A stretch of DNA of 64,000 nucleotides, from NCBI RefSeq assembly GCF_009760405.1, contig NZ_WRPP01000005.1, forward strand, positions 620,001-684,000, written 5' to 3'. This document shows positions 8,109-16,102 of the stretch, piece by piece. Position 1 is the stretch's first letter. Each line of letters begins with the position of its first letter. The translations under genes were made by a program, and so were the position numbers. The notes under the pieces are model-generated. The model saw nothing but the letters and a program-made list of their open reading frames with translations, had not been told where the DNA came from and did no database searches. Source of the stretch: Nocardia terrae (GTDB lineage Bacteria > Actinomycetota > Actinomycetes > Mycobacteriales > Mycobacteriaceae).

Positions 8109-8960
8109 TCAGAGCGCCGCCTGCACCGCCGCGAGCAGATCGTTGGCGGGTTGGGTGAGCATGCCGAGCGCACTGGGTGCCAGCGGAGGCATCGTGGCGA
8201 TCGCAGAGCGCAGTGAGGTGACCGCCGCATCAGCGTCGGGACTGATCGCGGTGGCGGCCTCGGCCATCTCCGCAGCGGGCTCGAGCGCGGGTGGATCGGC
8301 TTGGGGCGCTGGGGCATTGACGAGGGAGGGGTCGGTATCGGGCAGCGACACGTCGCCGCCGGTGCTCAAGGCTCCACCGGCGGCTCCACCGATGACGGCT
8401 CCGCCGACGAGGCCGATCACATCCACGGGGATCGCCACCGCCAAACCGCCGAGCAGACAGCCCGCCACGCCACCGACTGCCGCGCCGACCGGCGCCCCCG
8501 CGCCCACGGTCGGAAGACCACCGATGACGCCACCGGCGACCGCACCGACCACCGCGCCCACTCCGCATCCGACGATTTCGAGCGGAAAGACGGCGACCTT
8601 GCCCACAGCGGCCCCGATGACCGCTCCGCCGACGGTCGCGGCGATGCGGCGGTCGGCTTCTCCGCGCGGAATGCCGGCACCATCAAGGGCGGTGGTGATC
8701 TGCTGTTGTACCCCGTCCGCATAGACCTGTGCCTGGTCGCGCAACAGCGGGTCGATGCCTTCCGGCAACGGGACCGTAGCGGTTCCCAATCGCAGCGAAT
8801 GCGGATCCGGATCCGCTATCGCGCCAGGGGTTTCCGTCGGCGAGAGTCGATCCGCGGCGGGTTGACCGAACTCGGCGGGTTGCGCTCCCGCCGTCCCGGA
8901 TCCGAACGCGAAGATCACCGGCACCGCGGCCAACACCGCATAACCACGTAAGTCGGACAT
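8109..8960 (-). CDS. Secreted glycine/alanine-rich protein
   Basis: A 283-residue protein starting at ATG 8960. Residues 1-25 form a signal peptide (MSDLRGYAVLAAVPVIFAF, cleavage near GTAGA-Q). The middle, about residues 110-210, is a Gly/Ala/Val-rich repetitive stretch (GGAVIGAAVG, GGVIGGLPTVGAGAPVG, GGAVIGGAAGGALS) resembling Gly-zipper segments that insert in or lie against membranes. The C-terminal 70 residues are Ala/Pro-rich. Secreted proteins of this kind occur in Nocardia and mycobacteria without a known function. A longer start at 9170 would add an Arg-rich segment before the signal peptide and is unlikely. Confidence 0.7.
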   Translation of the reverse strand: MSDLRGYAVLAAVPVIFAFGSGTAGAQPAEFGQPAADRLSPTETPGAIADPDPHSLRLGTATVPLPEGIDPLLRDQAQVYADGVQQQITTALDGAGIPRGEADRRIAATVGGAVIGAAVGKVAVFPLEIVGCGVGAVVGAVAGGVIGGLPTVGAGAPVGAAVGGVAGCLLGGLAVAIPVDVIGLVGGAVIGGAAGGALSTGGDVSLPDTDPSLVNAPAPQADPPALEPAAEMAEAATAISPDADAAVTSLRSAIATMPPLAPSALGMLTQPANDLLAAVQAAL

Positions 8961-9192
8961 CGGCACGTCCCCCGATCCGGCGATCCACCGTCGAGCCTCT
9001 CGGCAACGGACCCGCGATGGCCCCGCCGATCTTACTCCGAGCCCGCCCCGAACCGCCTCCCCAACGGACGCCGGCTGAGTCCTCGCCCACCCCGAAACCA
9101 CCAAACCGACCTGACCGGCCGCTTCCCCGACGCCAGCAGGCTGATCCGCGCCTCGCCGAGAACCAACCAATACCGTTGCAGCGGTATTGTTT

Positions 9193-9564
9193 CAGTCAAT
9201 CCGCCAGGGCATGTTCGACCACTCCATGCCGTCGGGGAACTTCAACTCCCAGGCGTCGAACCGGTGAAGTTGAACACCTCCCGCCTCGTTTCACCCTCAA
9301 ACGTGAAGCTCAAATCCGCCGTGGTCTGGTCCATCTCGGCAGCCAGCAGCCCTTGGCCGACAAGCTCGTCACGCAGAACGGCCAACGCGTCGATCGGCGC
9401 GGGCAACCCGCACCGGAGGCCATGGTCGAAGATGCTGCGCACCGGGCTGTCCTTCTTCCCGACGATTCGTCGCTGATCCGCCGCGAGGTCTTGGGCCGCA
9501 GCCGATCTCCTGCGAAGAACAGCATCACCGCGGCGCAACAGGCGACGAGCAACTCTTGAGCCAT
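9193..9564 (-). pseudogene. Frameshifted small protein gene (unknown family)
   Basis: The minus-strand frame gives SPVRSIFDHGLRCGLPAPID and then ALAVLRDELVGQGLLAAEMD, which look like a genuine, structured small protein. The frame then ends in GSTPGS and a stop. Shifting by one base near 9258 lets the sequence continue as FDAWELKFPDGMEWSNMPWR to a stop at 9193, with much better composition. The plausible N-terminus (MAQELLVACCAAVMLFFAG from ATG 9564, a membrane-anchor-like start) is in yet another frame, so a second shift near 9490-9520 is suspected. It is either a decayed gene or affected by sequencing error. I do not recognise the family. Confidence 0.5.
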
Positions 9565-9610
9565 TCCGACTCCGTTCCGGTCTACGTCGATGGAACCCGG
9601 TACCCGCGAC

Positions 9611-11410
9611 TCAACGGCGGGCGTGCACCTCCAGCGCGGCGCGGACCGCGCTTTCCAGCGCACCCGCTATCCAGGCCGGTTTGAGGGTGGTGTGATCGCC
9701 CGCGAAATGCACACGGCCCTCGACGGTGCGAGTAGCGCGATGCAGTTCGGTCAGCTGGTTCGGCATGGGGATGGCCGCTTCGCCGAGCGCATAGTGGGCT
9801 TGCATCCAGCTCTGTGAGAGTCCGACGCCGGTGAATTCGCGCAGCACGGTGTCGGTGCCCAAGACGTCCGCCATGCCGCGCAGCGCGTGGTCGAGGCGTT
9901 CGTCCTGGGTCAGCGAGTCCCAGCGCATGGCGTCGTCGGACCAGGTGTAGCTGGCCAGCACCACGCCGCCCGGCGGCTGCTCGGCCGAGTCGGGCGCGTC
10001 GACATGGGAGGGGAAGTAGGTGAATCGGTTGGGGTTGTCGGTGACGCATCCGCCGCCGCGGAAGCCCCGCTCGCCCTGCTCCCAGAATCGGGTCTTGAAC
10101 TCCAGCAGCACTTTTGTCGCCGCGTCCTGGTGTGTCGCGGTGACCGCGCGCCGTTTCGCGTACGACAGGGGCGGGTCGAAGTCGCAGAATCGGATGGCGC
10201 TGAGGGGAATAGCGACCACCGCGTAGTCAGTGTCGATGGTCTGGGTGGAGTCGGGGACCGCGTTGGGCACGTCGTCCTGGTCGTACTCGCCGACGGTGGT
10301 GATCCGGACTCCCGTGTCGGTCTGTTCCAGCCGGGTCATCTGCCGGCCCATCTGGATCGCCGGCCCCAACGCCGTGGTCAGTGCGTCGGTCAGCGTGGCG
10401 GTGCCGCCCTCGAGTTCCCAGTAGGTCGCGTCGGGCCGGATCAGGGCGTGGTCGACGAGCATCGGGATGACGCCGTAGTGCAGCCGGGAGGTCAGGTTCT
10501 CCAGGGTGCCGACGGCCTGGATCTGCGGCAGTTCCCAGCCCTGGCGGTGCAGGAACTCGAGCGTCGACAGCGGTTCGTACTCGCTGAACATCGCTGTCCA
10601 GCCGGTGATCTGCTTGTCGATCGGCTGATCGGCGGGCACGGCGAACTTGCCGACCGCCGCGTCCAGGGCCGCCCGGGTCGTGGTGGTGAACGACGCGCCG
10701 CCGAAGCCCTTGTTGATCCGGGCCGGATCGGCGGCGTACTCACCGCGGGTCACCCGGTCCCCGTTGACGCGGATCAGGGTGCGCCCCGCCGCCGACGGGA
10801 GCCGGTATGCCGGCCCGCCGGTGTTATTGGTCCACGTCTCGCCGGTGAACGACTTGTACGAAACCGGCGGCGCGACAACGGGAGACGGTGTGTCGGGCAG
10901 CACGTAGGCGTTGTAGAACGGCCTGCGCTTGACTCCGAGCTTGTCGCACAGCGCCAGCACCAGCGGATGACTGTCCGACAATCGCATGGCCCCGGCCTCG
11001 GCGTACAACCGCTTGTCGGCGAACCGCTCCCGGAATGTCTTGACCCGCCCGCCGGTGCGATTGCTGTTGGCCTCCAACACGGTCACCTCGTGCCCGGCGT
11101 TCTTCAACAGCCAGGCGGTCGCCATCCCCGCTGGGCCGGCACCGACCACGACGATCCGCTTCGGGCCGGTGGTCTTCGGCAGCCCCTGATCGATGAGGAT
11201 CCTCAGGTAGTCCAGGGTCAGATCGGAGTTGTTGTCACCGATCTGCAGCATCTCGCGCGCCAATTCCTCACAGGCGTCCCGCGCGCCACCGGTACTCGAC
11301 ACCGGCAACGCGTATGCGCTCGGGCCGCGAAGGCCACCAACAGCGGCCGAGGCCGCGAGCACACCGGCAGCCGAGAGGAACCCACGCCGCCCGATAGTCC
11401 TATCCGACAT
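9611..11410 (-). CDS. Tat-exported flavin amine oxidase (L-amino-acid oxidase-like)
   Basis: A 599-residue flavoprotein. The N-terminus has a twin-arginine signal (GRRGFLSAAGVLAASAAVGG, residues 8-27), so the folded FAD enzyme is probably exported. The FAD-binding GxGxxG motif RIVVVGAGPAGMATAWLL is near residue 85, and EANSNRTGGRVKTF matches the amine-oxidase GGR signature. The C-terminal RVHFAGDHTTLKPAWIAGAL is the second FAD contact and substrate-cage segment. Members oxidise L-amino acids or polyamines to imines, releasing ammonia and hydrogen peroxide. ATG 11410 is chosen because it places the Tat motif at the usual distance from the start. No partner gene adjoins. Confidence 0.88.
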   Translation of the reverse strand: MSDRTIGRRGFLSAAGVLAASAAVGGLRGPSAYALPVSSTGGARDACEELAREMLQIGDNNSDLTLDYLRILIDQGLPKTTGPKRIVVVGAGPAGMATAWLLKNAGHEVTVLEANSNRTGGRVKTFRERFADKRLYAEAGAMRLSDSHPLVLALCDKLGVKRRPFYNAYVLPDTPSPVVAPPVSYKSFTGETWTNNTGGPAYRLPSAAGRTLIRVNGDRVTRGEYAADPARINKGFGGASFTTTTRAALDAAVGKFAVPADQPIDKQITGWTAMFSEYEPLSTLEFLHRQGWELPQIQAVGTLENLTSRLHYGVIPMLVDHALIRPDATYWELEGGTATLTDALTTALGPAIQMGRQMTRLEQTDTGVRITTVGEYDQDDVPNAVPDSTQTIDTDYAVVAIPLSAIRFCDFDPPLSYAKRRAVTATHQDAATKVLLEFKTRFWEQGERGFRGGGCVTDNPNRFTYFPSHVDAPDSAEQPPGGVVLASYTWSDDAMRWDSLTQDERLDHALRGMADVLGTDTVLREFTGVGLSQSWMQAHYALGEAAIPMPNQLTELHRATRTVEGRVHFAGDHTTLKPAWIAGALESAVRAALEVHARR

Positions 11411-11556
11411 ACCGCTGCGAGTCCTTCCAGTCCGAATACCAGCTAGACGAGAATGAGGCAGGCGCGCAGCAGATTTATAGCAAATATTTCGCAAACGACC
11501 TCGATGCCGCCACCGCAACTCGGGACAGCAGATATGGCAGTCGGTTCGGGAGGAAG

Positions 11557-12036
11557 TCAGCGGCCGGTCGAGCCGTCGGCCAGTTCACGGAGGATGTCCG
11601 CGTGGCCCGCGTGGCGGCCGGTCTCCTCGATCAGGTGTGTGAGCGCCCAGCGCAGACTGGGCGCGGACCGGCCCGGCACCGGTGCGCCGAGATCGGTGCA
11701 GCCGTCGAGTATTTCGTCGGCCCGCGCGACGGCCTCGCGATAGCCGGCGACGACGGCCGCGACGGTGTCGGCCTGGGTGACCCGGAATGTCTTCTGCCAG
11801 TCGGTGACCCGCTCACCGAGGAACGTCGCGCGCTCGACGAAGGTGAGATGGCGCAGCAGGCCGAGCAGGGTCGTACCCGAGGGCACCGCGGCGGTGCGCA
11901 CCCAGGGTTCGGGGGCGTCCTCGACCTTCGCCGCGATCGAGGCGCGCAAATAGGCGAGGAAGCCGCGCAGCACCTCGGCCTCGGTGTTTCCGGTCCGGGG
12001 CGGTGGGGTGTCATTGCGGCGCTCGGTGGTCGGCAC
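11557..12036 (-). CDS. DinB/DUF664 family protein
   Basis: A 159-residue four-helix-bundle protein. GLLRHLTFVERATFLGE contains the first metal-ligand His of the DinB/DUF664 fold, and LRWALTHLIEETGRHAGHAD contains the C-terminal ligand His residues. Such proteins include mycothiol- and bacillithiol-dependent transferases, but many have no known reaction. GTG 12036 has an AAGGAG ribosome binding site (12043-12048). It is divergent from the XRE-cupin regulator with about 100 bp between, so that regulator may control it. Confidence 0.8.
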   Translation of the reverse strand: MPTTERRNDTPPPRTGNTEAEVLRGFLAYLRASIAAKVEDAPEPWVRTAAVPSGTTLLGLLRHLTFVERATFLGERVTDWQKTFRVTQADTVAAVVAGYREAVARADEILDGCTDLGAPVPGRSAPSLRWALTHLIEETGRHAGHADILRELADGSTGR

Positions 12037-12133
12037 GGTGGTCTCCTTCGGGCCGGGACGTCGGGCACGGCCCAGTCTCGGTCGATGCGCCACGATCCGG
12101 CACGCGATCTTGCGGTTCCGGCAAGATGGGCGG

Positions 12134-12715
12134 ATGGACCCCGAAACCGATGGCGTACTCGACGCGGTGGGCCCGCGCCTGCGCGCGCTACGGCGCGAGC
12201 GCGGCATCACCCTCGCCGACCTCGCGTCGACGACCGGTGTCTCCGAGAGCACGCTGTCGCGGCTGGAGAGCGGGCAGCGCCGGGCGACTCTCGAATTGCT
12301 GCTGCCGCTCGCCCGGACCTACGACGTGCCGCTGGACGATCTCGTCGGCGCGCCCCGCACCGGTGATCCCCGCATCCACCTGAAACCGATCGAGCGAGCC
12401 GGGATGATCTTCGTGCCGCTGTCCCGGCGCCCGGGCGGGGTGCACGCGTTCAAGATGATCATTCCCGCGCGCCCGGCGCCGCTGGAGCCGACGCCGCAGG
12501 CGCACAACGGCTTCGAGTGGCTGTATGTGCTCAACGGCCGCCTCCGACTGGTGGTCGGCGCGCGCGACCTGACCTTGCCGCCCGGCGAGGCCGCGGAATT
12601 CGACACCTCCGTACCGCACTGGCTGGGCAGCGCCGACGGCGACGCGGTCGAGCTGCTCATCCTGTTCGGCCTGCAGGGCCTGCGCTCACACGTGTACGCC
12701 GATACGCATCGGTGA
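12134..12715 (+). CDS. XRE-family regulator with C-terminal cupin domain
   Basis: A 193-residue one-component regulator. The helix-turn-helix covers about residues 10-65 (RRERGITLADLASTTGVSES, then TLSRLESGQRRATLELLLPL). The second half is a cupin barrel, with HNGFEWLYVLNGRLRLVVG and LPPGEAAEFDTSVPHWLGS giving the His/Glu/His metal-pocket layout. Such proteins sense small metabolites or metals in the cupin and repress neighbouring catabolic or amine-related genes. ATG 12134 has only a weak upstream GGGCGG, so it may be leaderless. Confidence 0.85.
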   Translation: MDPETDGVLDAVGPRLRALRRERGITLADLASTTGVSESTLSRLESGQRRATLELLLPLARTYDVPLDDLVGAPRTGDPRIHLKPIERAGMIFVPLSRRPGGVHAFKMIIPARPAPLEPTPQAHNGFEWLYVLNGRLRLVVGARDLTLPPGEAAEFDTSVPHWLGSADGDAVELLILFGLQGLRSHVYADTHR

Positions 12716-12728
12716 GTACGTCGGCGGG

Positions 12729-13103
12729 TCAGCGGGTGAGGAGGTAGCCGTCGTGGGGCCGGTGGTCGCGGGAGCGGCGTAGGTCGGTGACCGCGAAGGT
12801 GCGTCGCAGCCAGCGGTCCGCGCCGTCGTAGCGGGGGTGGAAGGCGGTGCGGCCGTGGACGGTCACGCGGCGGAAGGTCAGCAGGACCGATCCGGCATTG
12901 CCGGAGAAGGTTTCCTTGCCGCGCACCGGGACGACGTCCTGGACCAGGGCGCCGGATTTCTCGGCGAGGTAGGCGATGGGGTCACCGAGCACGCACGCGA
13001 CCATGGCCGGCACCGCCGCCGCGACCGTGGCCTCGCGCTGCACCGAATCCGGCATCGGCGAGCTCCGGATCACGGGGTACGGGCGTTCCACCGAGGTAGC
13101 CAT
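12729..13103 (-). pseudogene. Asparagine oxygenase/clavaminate synthase-like remnant (internal deletion)
   Basis: A 124-codon frame from ATG 13103. Its first 80 residues (VLGDPIAYLAEKSGALVQDV, then a GNAGSVLLTF block) match the N-terminal half of Fe(II)/2-oxoglutarate oxygenases of the AsnO/clavaminate synthase group. It then passes abruptly to VHGRTAFHPRYDGADRWLRR and a TDLRRSRDH block, which is the C-terminal end of the same family. The roughly 180 residues between, including the facial-triad HxE/D motif, are absent, so it cannot be an active oxygenase. In intact form such enzymes hydroxylate Asn or Arg for non-ribosomal peptides. Nothing suggests a link to the NRPS 20 kb away. Confidence 0.65.
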
Positions 13104-13298
13104 GCGAGAAAGCGCATCTGTCGACACCGCCGCTCGCAGGAGCTTCGGCTGCTCCGTCGCCGATGAAATTCACTGCCCCATAAGCTAACTCGCACTCGGA
13201 ACCCGAAGCACCCGACCCGACAGCGACCGATCGTTCCGCCCGGCAGATCGGGAAGGTCACGATCGGAACCGCCGAGTGAACGTGACAGACTCTCGGCC

Positions 13299-14861
13299 AT
13301 GAGCGAGAGCGTGACGGCAGCCCCAACCATCTCCTGCGGGTCCCGCCGACGGCTCCACAGCGATTCTCACGAGCGCGCCGGGCGGCTCGCCGCCGCGCTG
13401 GCCGGGGCCGGGATCCGCGCCGGGGACCGCGTTGCCGTCATGGCCCGCAATGACATCGAGTTCCTCGAGACGTCGCTGGCCGCGGCGACGTGCGGAGCCA
13501 ATCCGGTTCCGATCAATACCCGCTGGCTGGCGGACGAGGTCGCACATCTGCTCGCCGATGCCGGGGTGCGGCTCGCGATCGCACACACCGAATTCGTGCC
13601 GGTCATCGAAAAGGCCGCGGCGGCAGTCGGTCTCGAACTCCCCATTCTCGAGATCGCCATGCCCGGCGAACTCGTGCGCGGCGCACGGCTCGATCCGGCA
13701 CTCGGCAGCCCGACGGGGCGGCATCCACTGTTCGAGGACTGGATCGACGCCTACCCGGATCCACTCGGACATGTCGAGGGCGCGATCGCCGACTCCATGG
13801 GACTCATCTACACCTCGGGTACCACCGGGCGTCCCAAAGGCGTTCTCCGGCAAAAGATGAACCCGCAGCAGCTGCTGTCGATCGCGGGGGCGACGGCGCA
13901 ACGCATGGGGCTGCGCCCGGGTGGGCGGATGCTCGTCGCGGGACCGCTCTATCACACCAGCCCGAATGCCGTCGCCGTCCTCGCCCTGCGCATGGGTACC
14001 AGCATCACGATCATGCCGCGCTGGGATGCCGAGCAGTTCCTCCGTCTCGTCGACACCCACCGCATCGAGCACGCCAAGATCGTCCCCACCATGCTGTCCC
14101 GGCTGCTCTCCTTGCCGCCGGAAACAAGAGCCCGCTACGACATGTCCAGCCTGACCCACCTCATCCACTCCGCCGCGCCGTGCCCGCCCGCCGTCAAACA
14201 GGCCGCACTCGAGTGGTTCGGCGATGCGCTGTGGGAGTTCTACGGGTGCAGCGAGGCCGGGGCCATCACCTGGCTCAGCGCCGAGGAAGCACGGGCGAAA
14301 CCCGGCAGTGTCGGCCGCCCGAGCGATGGGTCCGCGGTCGAGATCACCGACGACGCCGGTACCGCGCTGCCGCCGGGACAGGTGGGCCGCGTCTTCATCA
14401 AGGGGGCCGACTACTGGCCCGACTTCACCTACCTGAACCGTCCCGCGGACCGATCCGCCGCGACGCCCGGCATGATCGCCGTGGGCGATCTCGGCTACCT
14501 CGATGCCGACGGCTACCTCTACCTCACCGGCCGCAGCAGCGAAGTCGTCATCTCCGGCGGGGTCAACATCTACCCCGCCGAAATCGAAACGGCCATCGCC
14601 GAACTCCCCGCCGTCGAGGACGTCGCCGTGTTCGGCATCCCCGACACCGGCGGAGACCTCGGCGAACGCGTTGCCGCCCACGTGATCCCACGTCCGGGAG
14701 CCGCTCTCACCGAGACCGATATCCGCACCGCGCTCAGCGCACGACTGGCGAACTACAAGGTCCCCACCCTGATCCGGATCGTCGAAGAACTCCCCCGCGA
14801 CGACTCCGGCAAGATCTACAAACGCAGTCTCCGCGACCAGTACGGCCCGCGGCGAGCATGA
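13299..14861 (+). CDS. Acyl-CoA ligase (FadD-like ANL superfamily)
   Basis: A 520-residue adenylating enzyme that activates a carboxylic acid as acyl-AMP and then as the CoA thioester. The ATP-binding P-loop IYTSGTTGRPKGVL is near residues 170-183, YGCSEAG near 316 is motif A5, VGDLGYLDADGYLYLTGRS near 395 is A7/A8, and DDSGKIYKRSLR near 505 contains the catalytic Lys. The N-terminus is somewhat short but retains the usual HERAGRLAAALAGAGI helix. It is plus-strand and monocistronic as far as visible. The substrate could be a fatty, aromatic or steroid-derived acid. Confidence 0.88.
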   Translation: MSESVTAAPTISCGSRRRLHSDSHERAGRLAAALAGAGIRAGDRVAVMARNDIEFLETSLAAATCGANPVPINTRWLADEVAHLLADAGVRLAIAHTEFVPVIEKAAAAVGLELPILEIAMPGELVRGARLDPALGSPTGRHPLFEDWIDAYPDPLGHVEGAIADSMGLIYTSGTTGRPKGVLRQKMNPQQLLSIAGATAQRMGLRPGGRMLVAGPLYHTSPNAVAVLALRMGTSITIMPRWDAEQFLRLVDTHRIEHAKIVPTMLSRLLSLPPETRARYDMSSLTHLIHSAAPCPPAVKQAALEWFGDALWEFYGCSEAGAITWLSAEEARAKPGSVGRPSDGSAVEITDDAGTALPPGQVGRVFIKGADYWPDFTYLNRPADRSAATPGMIAVGDLGYLDADGYLYLTGRSSEVVISGGVNIYPAEIETAIAELPAVEDVAVFGIPDTGGDLGERVAAHVIPRPGAALTETDIRTALSARLANYKVPTLIRIVEELPRDDSGKIYKRSLRDQYGPRRA

Positions 14862-14883
14862 GGCTCGCCGGGCCGATGACCGG

Positions 14884-15282
14884 CTAGTTCGCGCCGCGGG
14901 CGGTGAAATCGAAGGAGCCGCCGTCGATGCCCCAGGAGATGATGCGGTCGGGGCGGATTCGGATGATGGCGCGTTCCTGGGAGGGGAACGGCGGCTCTTC
15001 GTTCTCGAGCGCTTCGGCCGTGCCGCGCACCTCGATGCCGCGAATCACGTACGGGTCCAGGGAAACCTGCTGGTCGATGACGAAGGACACCCGGCTGCCC
15101 GCTTCGACGTTGCGGTACTTGCGGCTGCCGCGCATCCGCTGGCCGCCGATATCGATGGTGCCGTCGGCGTTCACCCGGTAGCCGGTCGGGTTGTTCTGCA
15201 CCACGCCGTCCGACGACACCGTGGCCAGCCGGCCGATTCCGGCCTCCGCGAGGAACTTCTGCTCATTGCTGGTGAAGGTCAT
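14884..15282 (-). CDS. PPOX-class F420-dependent oxidoreductase
   Basis: A 132-residue split-beta-barrel flavin/deazaflavin protein of the pyridoxamine-5'-phosphate-oxidase-like group. FLAEAGIGRLATVSSDGVVQ is the usual first strand pair, and a GSRKYRNVEAGSRVSFVID segment is the cofactor-binding part seen in F420-dependent reductases of mycobacteria and Nocardia. ATG 15282 has GAGGAG 9 bases upstream; the GTG at 15291 overlaps that site and is rejected. Two identical-type palindromes lie 26-88 bp upstream, so the gene is probably tightly repressed. Confidence 0.85.
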   Translation of the reverse strand: MTFTSNEQKFLAEAGIGRLATVSSDGVVQNNPTGYRVNADGTIDIGGQRMRGSRKYRNVEAGSRVSFVIDQQVSLDPYVIRGIEVRGTAEALENEEPPFPSQERAIIRIRPDRIISWGIDGGSFDFTARGAN

Positions 15283-15305
15283 GTCGTTCACTCCTCAGTT
15301 CTCAT

Positions 15306-15370
15306 TTCTAGCGCCGCTAGAAGCTAGAGCAACGGTAACACCACGCCGACCGGTTGTCTAGCGCTGCTAG
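15306..15370. promoter_or_regulatory. Twin palindromic operators CTAGCGC(C/T)GCTAG
   Basis: CTAGCGCCGCTAG at 15308-15320 and CTAGCGCTGCTAG at 15358-15370 are 13-bp palindromes whose centres are exactly 50 bp apart, about five helical turns. A further CTAG lies between them. This is the pattern of a dimeric repressor (TetR-, MarR- or PadR-type) binding twice cooperatively upstream of the F420-oxidoreductase gene. No regulator gene adjoins. Confidence 0.7.
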
Positions 15371-15445
15371 TTTTCAACTCGACGCCGGAGGGCGGTCATA
15401 TCGCGTCCATCGATGTGTCGTCGGGACAATCTAACGTTCCGCGCC

Positions 15446-16033
15446 ATGCGAACTCGACTATCCGTCATCGGAATATTCTGTAGCGCAATCGTTCTGGCGA
15501 CATCCGGGACCTCGTCCGCCGCGGTTCCCGTCGGATCCGGCCCCCAGAGCGTCTATACCGTGCAGGACCAGCCCGCTCCCGGCAGCTGCGCCTATCGCTT
15601 CGCCGCCGGGGGCGACTACTTGCCCGATCCGAACTGCACGCCCGGGGCCACCAACCCCGATGTCTCCCAGGCGACTCTGGATTCGACGATCTGCAGGTCC
15701 GGCTACGCGGGCACGATTCGGCCGCCCGCGTCGGTGACTCGCCGCGAGAAGCAAGCCAACGCACGGTCCTACGGCTACACCGACTCCCTCGCCACGGCCG
15801 AATACGATCACCTGATCTCCCTCGAACTGGGTGGTGATCCCAACGACCCGCGCAATCTCTGGGTCGAGCCGGGCTCCTCCCCCAATGCCAAGGACTCGGT
15901 GGAGAACCAGCTGAAGTCGATGGTCTGCAGCCGCCAGGTGGCACTGGCCGATGCCCAGGAGGCGATCGCGACGGACTGGACCACGGCACTGGATCGAGTC
16001 GGCACCTCTCCGGCAGCCCATCCGCCCGCCTGA
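15446..16033 (+). CDS. Secreted HNH-like nuclease domain protein
   Basis: A 195-residue protein starting at ATG 15446 with a signal peptide (RTRLSVIGIFCSAIVLATSG, cleavage near SSAA-V). The C-terminal half contains YDHLISLELGGDPNDPRNLW near residues 115-135, the beta-beta-alpha-metal core arrangement of secreted HNH-type nucleases. KDSVENQLKSMVC follows, and Cys residues probably form disulfides outside the cell. An ATG 33 bases earlier would disrupt the signal peptide. A role in extracellular DNA use or competition is possible but inferred. Confidence 0.75.
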   Translation: MRTRLSVIGIFCSAIVLATSGTSSAAVPVGSGPQSVYTVQDQPAPGSCAYRFAAGGDYLPDPNCTPGATNPDVSQATLDSTICRSGYAGTIRPPASVTRREKQANARSYGYTDSLATAEYDHLISLELGGDPNDPRNLWVEPGSSPNAKDSVENQLKSMVCSRQVALADAQEAIATDWTTALDRVGTSPAAHPPA

Positions 16034-16102
16034 GCCCGCCCGACACTCCGGGGCGTGCGATGGACACGCTGAGCGGAGGCGAGTGGGCTGGTAAAGGTAG
16101 GT

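Noticed and set aside
9887..11446. A 519-codon frame antisense to the amine oxidase
   Set aside because: The amine oxidase has Tat, FAD and substrate motifs on the minus strand; this is its shadow.
13299..14861. FadD gene as part of the NRPS pathway (fatty-acid loading)
   Set aside because: About 18 kb away with many unrelated genes between and no carrier protein; no sequence evidence for a link.
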